DNA of 64,000 nt, taken from positions 1 to 64,000 of the forward strand of contig CANEFX010000012.1 in assembly GCA_947426945.1 (NCBI GenBank). Direction: 5' to 3'. Shown here piece by piece: positions 17,864 to 24,815 of the stretch. The DNA is from an uncultured Bacillota bacterium (lineage in GTDB: Bacteria; Bacillota; Clostridia; Oscillospirales; Oscillospiraceae). A program made the position numbers and the translations under genes. The notes below the pieces were generated by a model. That model was not told the origin of the DNA. It ran no database searches and was given only the letters and a program-made list of their open reading frames with translations. Positions within the stretch are counted from its first letter, which is position 1, and each line of letters starts with the position of its first letter.

Positions 17864-19429
17864 TCAGTCAATATCCTGCTCATATTCCAGAACAGCGCCT
17901 GTAACGCCGTCGATAGTGTATTCGTACTCCGTTCGGCCCACATTGAATTCCACCTCATACTCCAGCCGCCCATCATCCCAGTCCTGTTCCACCTTCATCT
18001 TGGTAGTCTGACTCTCAGTTACCCCGGCGTGGTTCAGAGCGGCAGCCTTGGCAGCCTCCGCGCCGATATCGGCGGCGGAGGCTGCCGTATTGCCTCCACT
18101 GTGATAGCCGTCGCTGTGATGACCCGAATCATGTTCCTGGTGGCGGTCCACCTCATGCTTGAGGATGGAGCAGTCGTGGCCGTGGATGGTGTATTCATAC
18201 TCCGTATTCCCGCACCAGAATTCGATTTCATATTCCAACCGTCCATCGTCCCAATCCCGTTCAATCTTCATGCCGGTGATATCGCTCTCCGCCAGTCCGG
18301 CATGATTCAGGGCCGCCTGTTTGGCGGCATCCTGTCCCACATCCTGTCCGGCAGGAGTGGGAGTGGTTACACCAGGCGCGGAGGGCTCCGGAACAGAGTC
18401 TGGGGTAACCGGTACAGAGGGTGTCTGGTTCCAAATGTCCTCCGGTCCGCTGAGAATCTCTCCGGTAAACGCGTCCACTATATATTCAAACTCACCCCAG
18501 GCCGTTTTGAGTTCCACCTCGTAATGGGGCAGGAACTCGTCCAACTCCGGGTCCACGTCGGTTGTCACCGAGTCCAGAGCCAGGGTGCCAGCACAGGTCT
18601 CTGCAGCCGCAGAGGCGGCCGTCTTACCGATGGGGATACGCTTCTCCCCCGTTTTCAGCAGGTCGTTCAACTCCTCTACCGACAGGGCAGCCAACTGATT
18701 AAACGCGTCACCACTGATACCATTGCGCTCTATCACATTCTGAACCAGGGCGGCCTTACCGGAGGAGATGCTGTCAAAATTGCCATACTCCACCCTGAGC
18801 GTGCCGTGGTCCACCACCTGACTCAGCACGGAGGTGCCCGGCGCCTGGGTCCGCAGCACCCCGTCCACCGAGGCCACCAGCTCCGCCTGAATCCGCTGGG
18901 CCCGGGTCTGGTCGCTATCCTCCACCGAGATGAGGATAGCGGAGGAGATGCTGTCCAGATAGCCCTCCCGCACCAAGGCGCCCACGATGGCGTTCACCGC
19001 CACATCCAGCTTGGTACCCTTCAGGTCCGCTCCGCCGTTCATGTCGAAGAGAACCGCCGCCGCCTCGGTATTCAAGGCGGTGCAGGAGATGACCCGCTCC
19101 GCCCGGTTGACCTTCAGCTCAATGCTGGGGTTGACATCCAGCGAAACAACGCTGGCAACGGCATAGCTCTGATAATAGAACAGTCCCCCGCCTCCGGCCC
19201 CCAGCAGCACCAGTGCCGCGCAGGCGGCGGCCAGCCAGGGACGCAGCTTTTTCCTGGGTTTCATCTCATTGACCTCCACATCAATGACATTTTGATTGGA
19301 TTTCAGCTCTTTCAATTCCATCACGCTCCCGTTTTGCGCACCGCAGCGGGAGAGAATAGCTTCCAAATCATCAGGGGCAGTGCGCATGATTGCGCCCTCT
19401 AGTCTCTGCTCCAATTCCCGGTCAGTCAT
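17864..19429 (-). CDS. RsgI-like anti-sigma protein with three PepSY domains
   Basis: A 521-residue single-pass membrane protein. A short cytosolic part (1-60) is followed by a membrane helix (about 63-85) and the extracellular RsgI-type motif VVSLDVNPSIEL; N100-P101 is where RsgI proteins cleave themselves. Further out are an alpha/beta domain (to about 230) and three PepSY modules (about 270-335, 375-440 and 455-521), the last two near-duplicates sharing the block DWDDGRLEYE. It overlaps the sigma-factor gene by 4 bases. By analogy to RsgI it should hold that sigma factor until an outside signal is sensed, but the usual RsgI N-terminal domain is not obvious. The PepSY modules replace the sugar-binding sensors of clostridial RsgI proteins. 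Confidence 0.8.
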   Translation of the reverse strand: MTDRELEQRLEGAIMRTAPDDLEAILSRCGAQNGSVMELKELKSNQNVIDVEVNEMKPRKKLRPWLAAACAALVLLGAGGGGLFYYQSYAVASVVSLDVNPSIELKVNRAERVISCTALNTEAAAVLFDMNGGADLKGTKLDVAVNAIVGALVREGYLDSISSAILISVEDSDQTRAQRIQAELVASVDGVLRTQAPGTSVLSQVVDHGTLRVEYGNFDSISSGKAALVQNVIERNGISGDAFNQLAALSVEELNDLLKTGEKRIPIGKTAASAAAETCAGTLALDSVTTDVDPELDEFLPHYEVELKTAWGEFEYIVDAFTGEILSGPEDIWNQTPSVPVTPDSVPEPSAPGVTTPTPAGQDVGQDAAKQAALNHAGLAESDITGMKIERDWDDGRLEYEIEFWCGNTEYEYTIHGHDCSILKHEVDRHQEHDSGHHSDGYHSGGNTAASAADIGAEAAKAAALNHAGVTESQTTKMKVEQDWDDGRLEYEVEFNVGRTEYEYTIDGVTGAVLEYEQDID

Positions 19430-20007
19430 TGGCCGCTCTCTCCTTTCATCAGGGCTTTCAATTTTTTCAGCCCGCGGTGGTATTTGGACAGGACGGTGGA
19501 CAGCGGAAGCTCCAGCAGCTGGGCAATCTCCCGGTGCTTCAGGCCGGCAGCGGCGTGGAGGAGGATGATCCGCCTATCCTCTGCCCCCAGTTCGGCCAGT
19601 GCCTCCTGAAGAACCTGCCGGTCCTCCGGAGATACGTCTGGCGTTTGGGCTGGAATGGCGTTCCACTCCTCCTCCCCCAGCAGAACCTGCCGTCCGCTCT
19701 GGCGCAGGCGGCTCCGGGCCACATTCCGGGCGACGGTGAGCAGCCAGGCCATGGGCGAGCCCTGGGGACGGTAGGACGGGGCACTCTCCCACACTCTGAC
19801 AAAGACATCCTGGGCCACATCCTGGGCCTCTTGGGCATCACGGAGCAGGGACAGCGCCAGTGCGTACACCGGCCCCCGGGTCAGGCTGTACAGCCTGGAA
19901 AACGCCTCCCGGTCGCCCTGGCCCACCCGGCACAGCAGCAGCTCTAACTCCTGGTCCCGGTGTTCCATCCCTTCTTGCGTTGTCTGAACTCCCAGCAGAG
20001 TCAGCAT
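19426..20007 (-). CDS. ECF-type RNA polymerase sigma-70 family factor
   Basis: A 193-residue sigma factor with region 2 (DREAFSRLYSLTRG through WLLTVARNVARSRLR) and region 4 (EDRRIILLHAAAGLKHREIAQLLELPLSTVLSKYHRGLKKL). The ATG at 20007 is chosen because AGGAG lies 9 bases upstream; another ATG at 19968 has no spaced ribosome site, and the frame further upstream crosses the promoter. It is translationally coupled (4-base overlap) to the RsgI-like partner. The promoter at 20087-20115 is sigma-A-like, so expression is not obviously autogenous. Confidence 0.9.
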   Translation of the reverse strand: MLTLLGVQTTQEGMEHRDQELELLLCRVGQGDREAFSRLYSLTRGPVYALALSLLRDAQEAQDVAQDVFVRVWESAPSYRPQGSPMAWLLTVARNVARSRLRQSGRQVLLGEEEWNAIPAQTPDVSPEDRQVLQEALAELGAEDRRIILLHAAAGLKHREIAQLLELPLSTVLSKYHRGLKKLKALMKGESGQ

Positions 20008-20086
20008 AGTCCATTTCTCCTGTCGTATAGGGAACGCGCGAAACAGGACTTTTATTGCGCGTCCAGAAAAAATTTTTTCTACCCAT

Positions 20087-20115
20087 ATTATAGTGCCCCT
20101 CTCTCCTAAAAACAA
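20087..20115 (-). promoter_or_regulatory. Sigma-A-type promoter of the sigma/anti-sigma operon
   Basis: On the minus strand TTGTTT (20115-20110) and a perfect TATAAT (20092-20087) have a 17-base spacer, about 80 bases before the sigma-factor start. Confidence 0.75.
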
Positions 20116-20117
20116 GC

Positions 20118-20153
20118 AAAAAAATTCCACCGCCTCGGATAACCCCAAGGCGG
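20118..20153 (-). terminator. Intrinsic terminator of bioY
   Basis: A 9-bp stem (20130-20138 with 20145-20153) read on the minus strand is followed by a run of seven T within a few bases. It lies just after the bioY stop. Confidence 0.75.
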
Positions 20154-20171
20154 CGAAGCAAATACATTCGT

Positions 20172-20729
20172 TCAGCCCTCCGGATGGATATTGGCCTTTA
20201 CCAGCCGGTCCTTCAGGACAGGTCCCAGCCCGGTAGCAATGACCATCTTAATCAGGTCACCAGGAATAAATGGAATTACACACCACTTCATGGCCACATT
20301 CAGCGGATTCCCTGACTGGATCATATACCAAATTGTACCCAAGGTATACAGAACACCGGTAGCCGCAATCATCCCCAGGAATTGGAGCGCCCGGCTTTTA
20401 GGGAAAAATTTGATAAACAGGCCGGTGATGACCACCAGAGGAATATAGCCCGCCATGTACCCCCCTGTAGGGCCCAGCACCTTACCCAGTCCCCCTTCAA
20501 ATCCAGTGAACACCGGAACGCCAACCGCACCCAGCATCAAAAATACCAGTGTGGCCACAGCTCCCCGCTGCCAACCCAGAATATAAGGAGTCGTGTAGAG
20601 CATCAGGGTACAAAAAGACAACGGGATGGGGCCAAGGGCAATGGCAAAAGGACTGACCGCCGATATAACTGCCGCCATTACGGCCGTCATAGCCAGAGGA
20701 TAAATACTGCTTTTTGTCTTGCTTTCCAT
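20172..20729 (-). CDS. bioY: Biotin transporter substrate-binding subunit BioY
   Basis: A 185-residue integral membrane S-component for biotin uptake through an energy-coupling factor complex. Six helices and the BioY signatures ISPFAIALGPIPLSFCT-like stretch, GAVGVPVF and LGPTGGYMAGYI are seen. The ATG at 20729 is preceded by AAGGAG; the upstream frame runs through the promoter. No ECF ATPase or transmembrane gene is adjacent, so it must use a shared module elsewhere. A single-gene unit with its own promoter and terminator fits control by biotin. Confidence 0.93.
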   Translation of the reverse strand: MESKTKSSIYPLAMTAVMAAVISAVSPFAIALGPIPLSFCTLMLYTTPYILGWQRGAVATLVFLMLGAVGVPVFTGFEGGLGKVLGPTGGYMAGYIPLVVITGLFIKFFPKSRALQFLGMIAATGVLYTLGTIWYMIQSGNPLNVAMKWCVIPFIPGDLIKMVIATGLGPVLKDRLVKANIHPEG

Positions 20730-20771
20730 AGTTTTACTCGCTCCTTTTAATTGTAAGCTGTTTTCATATAT

Positions 20772-20801
20772 AGTATACAATGCCGGCTTTGCGTTTGTCA
20801 A
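20772..20801 (-). promoter_or_regulatory. bioY promoter overlapped by an imperfect inverted repeat
   Basis: Perfect TTGACA (20801-20796) and TATACT (20777-20772) with an 18-base spacer. The half-sites AGTTGACAA and TTGTATACT are near mirror images covering both boxes, so a repressor could sit here. The halves are oriented opposite to the usual BirA operator. Confidence 0.75.
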
Positions 20802-20972
20802 CTATATTTTTTATAAGTTTACTATTTCTTTTTTCCCCAACAATTTCAGGAAATCTTAATCTTTCCTTTAAGTGATTTTAGATTTCCTGTGCTAATATTC
20901 TAGTGACACAAGGCAGAAAACCGGCATATCCTTCGGACAGAGCCGCCGGCTTTCGGGAAGGGGATATATTCC

Positions 20973-21506
20973 ATGCCAGAACGGACGATCTATATTTTAC
21001 TTACCCGGTCAGGGACCTGGTTCTCCCGACTTATTCATTTTGCCACCCGGGACAGTTATACTCACGCCTCCATCGGACTGGACGGTCCGGACGGTCCCTT
21101 TTACAGCTTTGCCAGGAAATACCGCTATCTGGCTCTGCCTGCCGGGCTGGTGGAGGAACAGGTCACGGTATATCGCCGGGCTGTCCCCTGCTGCCTGTAT
21201 GAGCTTACGGTGAGCGAGGATACTTATCTGCGCCTGCGGCAGAAGCTGCGCTCCATGTACGCTCAGCGGGAGGAGTACCACTACAGCGTACTGGGCGTAT
21301 TCGCCTGTTATTTTAACCTGTCTTTCCAGCGCAGGCACCACTACTTCTGCTCCCAGTTCGTGGCCGGACTGCTGGAAAACTGCGGCGCTGTGGAGCTGCC
21401 CAAGCCCCCGGCTCTGGTGCGGCCGGCGGACCTGTGCGGCCTGAAAAATCTGCGGCCCGTTCACCAGGGAGCGCTGGAGGGCATCCTGTCTCAGCCCGCC
21501 GCATGA
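20973..21506 (+). CDS. Permuted NlpC/P60-like (YiiX type) cysteine hydrolase family protein
   Basis: A 177-residue soluble protein. The catalytic pattern of permuted papain-fold proteins is visible: RDSYTHASIGLD near residue 25-37 supplies His, and HHYFCSQFVAGLLENCGA near 120-137 supplies Cys. Related proteins act on amide or thioester bonds in lipids or peptidoglycan, but many have no known substrate. There is no signal peptide. AGGGG lies 9 bases before the ATG. It diverges from bioY and is followed by tRNA-Gly, so it is probably monocistronic. Confidence 0.8.
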   Translation: MPERTIYILLTRSGTWFSRLIHFATRDSYTHASIGLDGPDGPFYSFARKYRYLALPAGLVEEQVTVYRRAVPCCLYELTVSEDTYLRLRQKLRSMYAQREEYHYSVLGVFACYFNLSFQRRHHYFCSQFVAGLLENCGAVELPKPPALVRPADLCGLKNLRPVHQGALEGILSQPAA

Positions 21507-21535
21507 AAAATTTCCCGGATTTTTAAATTTAGGGG

Positions 21536-21564
21536 TTGACTTTTCCGGCGGGCGCCGCTATAAT
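21536..21564 (+). promoter_or_regulatory. tRNA-Gly promoter
   Basis: TTGACT, 17-base GC-rich spacer and perfect TATAAT, 13 bases before the mature tRNA. Confidence 0.85.
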
Positions 21565-21577
21565 AGCCACTGTTGTT

Positions 21578-21653
21578 GCGAGTGTAGCTCATCTGGTAGA
21601 GCGCCACCTTGCCAAGGTGGAGGTAGCGAGTTCGAGCCTCGTCACTCGCTCCA
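21578..21653 (+). tRNA. tRNA-Gly (anticodon GCC)
   Basis: A 76-base cloverleaf with acceptor arms GCGAGTG and CACTCGC, discriminator T and encoded CCA. The anticodon stem CCACC/GGTGG encloses TTGCCAA, giving GCC. The T-loop GTTCGAG is present. Confidence 0.97.
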
Positions 21654-21689
21654 AAAAAGAAAGACACGCTGTGCGTGTCTTTCTTTTTT
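21653..21689 (+). terminator. Intrinsic terminator after tRNA-Gly
   Basis: A perfect 17-bp stem (21653-21669 with 21673-21689), three-base loop and T-rich right arm. Confidence 0.9.
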
Positions 21690-21805
21690 GGCATATACCA
21701 CCGGACGGCTCCGCGTCAGGTTCACATTGACTTTTCCCCCGCCCTTCTGGTAATATTAAGATGTGAAATTGGGTTTATATGTCCCAGGGAAAATGAGGTA
21801 TCACC

Positions 21806-23788
21806 ATGGCACAGAAGAAAAATTACGGCAACGACTCCATCTCCGCCCTAAAAGGGGCCGACCGGGTACGCAAGCGCCCGGGGGTCATTTTTGGCTCCGA
21901 CGGGCTGGAGGGCTGCGAGCACGCCGTTTTCGAAATCATGTCCAACGCCATCGATGAGGCCCGGGAGGGCCACGGCTCCCTTATCACCGTCACCCGGTTT
22001 GAGGACGGCTCCATCCAAGTGGAGGACCAGGGCCGGGGCTGCCCGGTGGACTGGAACGAAAAGGAACAGAAGTTCAATTGGGAGCTGGTGTTCTGCGAGC
22101 TGTACGCCGGGGGCAAGTACGACAATGCCGGCGGGGACAACTATGAGTATTCCCTGGGCCTCAACGGCCTGGGCTCCTGCGCCACTCAGTACGCCAGCCT
22201 CTTTATGGACGTCACCGTATGGCGGGAGGGCAAAAAGTATTCCCTCCACTTTGAAAAGGGGGAAAATATCGGCGGGTTGCAGTCCGAACCCACCGACCGG
22301 GGCAGAAAAACCGGCACCACCATCCGATGGAAGCCCGACCTGGAGGTGTTCACCGACATCAATATCCCGGTGGAGTACTACCTGGACGTGATGAAGCGCC
22401 AGGCGGTGGTCAACGCCGGGGTAACCTTCCGGTTTAAAAATCAGGTGGGAGGAAAATTTGAGACCACCGACTTTCAATACGACAACGGGATCGCGGACTA
22501 TGTGGCCGAGCTGGCCGGAGAGGAGCCCCTTACCGCCCCCGTCTTCTGGCAGACCGAGCGAAAGGGCCGGGACCGGGCGGACAAGGCAGAATACAAGGTG
22601 AAGCTTTCCGTCTCCTTCTGCTTTTCCAACAAGGTGCAGGTGGTGGAGCACTACCACAATTCCTCCTGGCTGGAGCACGGCGGCTCTCCGGAGAAGGCTA
22701 TGCGCTCCGCCTTCGTCTCCGCTATTGACGGCTGGCTGAAGGGGCAGAACAAGTACACCAAGGGGGAGAGCAGAATCACCTTCCCCGATATCCAGGATGC
22801 CCTGGTGCTGGTGAGCAACAACTTCTCCACCCAGACCTCCTATGAAAATCAGACCAAGAAGGCCATTAACAACCGATTCGTTCAGGAGGCCATGACCGAC
22901 TTCCTTCGGGCCCAGCTGGAGGTCTACTTTATCGAAAACCCCGCCGACGCTCAGAAGATCGCCGAGCAGATTCTCATCAACAAGCGGGCCCGGGAGAATG
23001 CGGAAAAGACCCGGCTGAATATTAAAAAGAAGCTCACCGGTTCCATGGATATCTCCAACCGGGTACAGAAATTTGTCCCCTGCCGCACCCGGGACGTAAA
23101 CCGCAGCGAGCTGTATATCGTGGAGGGCGATTCGGCTCTGGGCAGCGTGAAGCAGGCCCGGGACAGCGAGTTTCAGGCCATCATGCCCATCCGGGGCAAG
23201 ATTCTCAACTGCCTCAAGGCCGATTACGGCAAGATTTTCAAGAGCGAGATCATCACCGACCTGCTGAAGGTGCTGGGCTGCGGCGTGGAGGTCCACGACA
23301 AGCGGGCCCGGGACATGGCCGCCTTCGACCTGTCCGCCCTGCGGTGGAACAAAATCGTCATCTGCACCGACGCCGATGTAGACGGCTTCCAGATCCGTAC
23401 CCTGGTGCTCACCATGCTCTACCGCCTCACCCCCACCCTGATTCAGGAGGGATACGTCTACATCGCCGAGTCCCCCCTCTACGAGATCACCTGCAAGGAA
23501 AAAACCTGGTTTGCCTACTCCAACAAGGAGAAGGACGATATCGTAGCCTCCCTCCAGGGAAAAAAGTACGACGTTCAGCGCTCCAAGGGTTTGGGCGAAA
23601 ACGAGCCGGAGATGATGTGGCTGACCACCATGTCCCCCGACACCAGAAGGCTCATCAAGGTGGTGCCTGAGGATATCGAACAGACCGCCCGGATGTTTGA
23701 CCTCCTCCTGGGGGACGACCTCACCGGCCGGAAAACCCACATCGCCGACCACGGACATGAATTTTTGGAGCTGGCGGATATTTCGTGA
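21806..23788 (+). CDS. Type IIA topoisomerase B subunit (topoisomerase IV ParE-like)
   Basis: A 660-residue ATPase/TOPRIM subunit. The GHKL ATP-binding fold has KRPGVIFGSDG, EIMSNAIDEA with the Mg-binding Asn, and EYSLGLNGLGSCATQYA. The TOPRIM domain has EGDSALGSVKQARD (about 441) and the TDADVDG pair near 520. These are divergent from canonical GyrB (EGDSAGGSAKQGRD), which points to the ParE-like paralogue common in clostridia. It changes DNA linking number by passing one duplex through another with the A subunit at 24816. The two subunit genes are separated by a small gene and a transposase gene, an unusual break. AATGAGGT precedes the ATG; no strong promoter was found. Confidence 0.93.
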   Translation: MAQKKNYGNDSISALKGADRVRKRPGVIFGSDGLEGCEHAVFEIMSNAIDEAREGHGSLITVTRFEDGSIQVEDQGRGCPVDWNEKEQKFNWELVFCELYAGGKYDNAGGDNYEYSLGLNGLGSCATQYASLFMDVTVWREGKKYSLHFEKGENIGGLQSEPTDRGRKTGTTIRWKPDLEVFTDINIPVEYYLDVMKRQAVVNAGVTFRFKNQVGGKFETTDFQYDNGIADYVAELAGEEPLTAPVFWQTERKGRDRADKAEYKVKLSVSFCFSNKVQVVEHYHNSSWLEHGGSPEKAMRSAFVSAIDGWLKGQNKYTKGESRITFPDIQDALVLVSNNFSTQTSYENQTKKAINNRFVQEAMTDFLRAQLEVYFIENPADAQKIAEQILINKRARENAEKTRLNIKKKLTGSMDISNRVQKFVPCRTRDVNRSELYIVEGDSALGSVKQARDSEFQAIMPIRGKILNCLKADYGKIFKSEIITDLLKVLGCGVEVHDKRARDMAAFDLSALRWNKIVICTDADVDGFQIRTLVLTMLYRLTPTLIQEGYVYIAESPLYEITCKEKTWFAYSNKEKDDIVASLQGKKYDVQRSKGLGENEPEMMWLTTMSPDTRRLIKVVPEDIEQTARMFDLLLGDDLTGRKTHIADHGHEFLELADIS

Positions 23789-23798
23789 GGGGGCTGCA

Positions 23799-24227
23799 AT
23801 GAAAAAAAGAGTGCTTCCCATCCTCTGCATTCTGCTTTTGGTCTCCACCGTCGCCTTTGCCGCTCTTTGGCGGCAGGAGGCGGCCCGGAACGAGAATACC
23901 CTGCGGCGGATGTGGCTTTCTGCCGCATCGTCGGGAGAACACACCATCACCGACTGTCAGGAGGCCGGAGCAGAATTCCCCTCCTGCCAGGTCATTGCGG
24001 AGCTACGGGTTATGGGAGACATCTGTCACCTGGCGAAAGGTGCCGGACCGGACTACACAGACTTGAACGCAGTTTATGGCATTTTGTCCCTGTACCCGGA
24101 GCGGTGTTCCGATGTGACAAAGGAACTCCTCCTCGTCTTTCAGACCTCCTCCCAAGAGGGGCTGGACGGCTCCAACTGGCCCCTGCGGGTAAATGAATTG
24201 CGAAATATATTGGAGTATGGACGATGA
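23799..24227 (+). CDS. Hypothetical membrane-anchored or secreted protein
   Basis: A 142-residue protein with an N-terminal hydrophobic segment (MKKRVLPILCILLLVSTVAF) acting as signal peptide or anchor; there is no lipobox. The rest is soluble with four cysteines and no known motif. The ATG at 23799 follows GAGGGGG and lies 10 bases after the topoisomerase B stop. Its stop overlaps the transposase start by 4 bases. It is probably made with the topoisomerase, but a role there cannot be inferred. Confidence 0.7.
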   Translation: MKKRVLPILCILLLVSTVAFAALWRQEAARNENTLRRMWLSAASSGEHTITDCQEAGAEFPSCQVIAELRVMGDICHLAKGAGPDYTDLNAVYGILSLYPERCSDVTKELLLVFQTSSQEGLDGSNWPLRVNELRNILEYGR

Positions 24228-24365
24228 AGGAGGAACTGCGGACCCGAAAAGAAACCCGGCTGAAAAATTATGACTACAGTCAGGCGGGATATTATTTTGT
24301 CACGATTTGCACCCAGGTGCGATATGAAAATATTTTATGTAAAGTTGTACCTTTCTCTTGCGAAC

Positions 24366-24391
24366 GGCCGGCCACAGAGGGCCGGCCCTAC
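24366..24391 (-). repeat. REP-like unit 1
   Basis: Inverse orientation of the consensus GTAGGGGGCGGCCTCTGTGC and following CGCCC, with an extra GGCC. It faces unit 2, forming a pair like a bacterial interspersed mosaic element. Confidence 0.75.
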
Positions 24392-24409
24392 AGGGGGGCT
24401 GTTCCTTCG

Positions 24410-24435
24410 GTAGGGGGCGGCCTCTGTGCCGCCCC
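24410..24435 (+). repeat. REP-like unit 2
   Basis: Taken here as the reference unit, GTAGGGGGCGGCCTCTGTGC followed by CGCCCC. The core GGGGCGGC and GCCGCCCC arms form a hairpin around CTCTGT. Confidence 0.8.
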
Positions 24436-24609
24436 GCTTTCCCCAAACCGTACCGCCCCACTCCTTCAACCTATGGCCTCTGTCATATTAACAAACTTAG
24501 GACAATTTGTTCACACTTCTATCAACCAAATCCCTGTTATAAATCCCGGCGTTTCTGTTGATACCTACACAATCATGCCAGATCATATCCACATGGTCTT
24601 AAATCTAAC

Positions 24610-24635
24610 GGGGCGGCACGGAGGCCGCCCCCTAC
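24610..24635 (-). repeat. REP-like unit 3
   Basis: Inverse copy differing from unit 2 by one base in the loop (CTCCGT for CTCTGT). Translated in frame as part of GRHGGRPLPS in the transposase. Confidence 0.8.
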
Positions 24636-24815
24636 CCAGCATTATTGGACGATTCAAGTCTTACACAGATCACTGCTATCGAAATCCCTTCGGCCCGTAC
24701 TTTTGGCAAGAGGGTTATTACGACCACGTTATCCGCAGCGACGCTGATTTACAGGCAATTCGTGAATACATCCAAAACAATCCGCTCAAATGGATTTTAG
24801 ATAGGACTGAACCAA

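Noticed and set aside
17798-19402. A 534-codon plus-strand frame across the RsgI-like gene
   Set aside because: Antisense shadow; the minus strand has membrane helix, RsgI motif and PepSY repeats.
20772-20801. BirA operator at the bioY promoter
   Set aside because: The half-sites are inverted relative to the Firmicute BirA consensus (TTGTTAAC...GTTAACAA) and lack the GTTAAC core.
21848-23950. A 700-codon open frame on the minus strand opposite the topoisomerase B gene
   Set aside because: It mirrors a GC-rich gene with third-position bias; its translation has no family similarity, while the plus strand has full GHKL and TOPRIM motifs.
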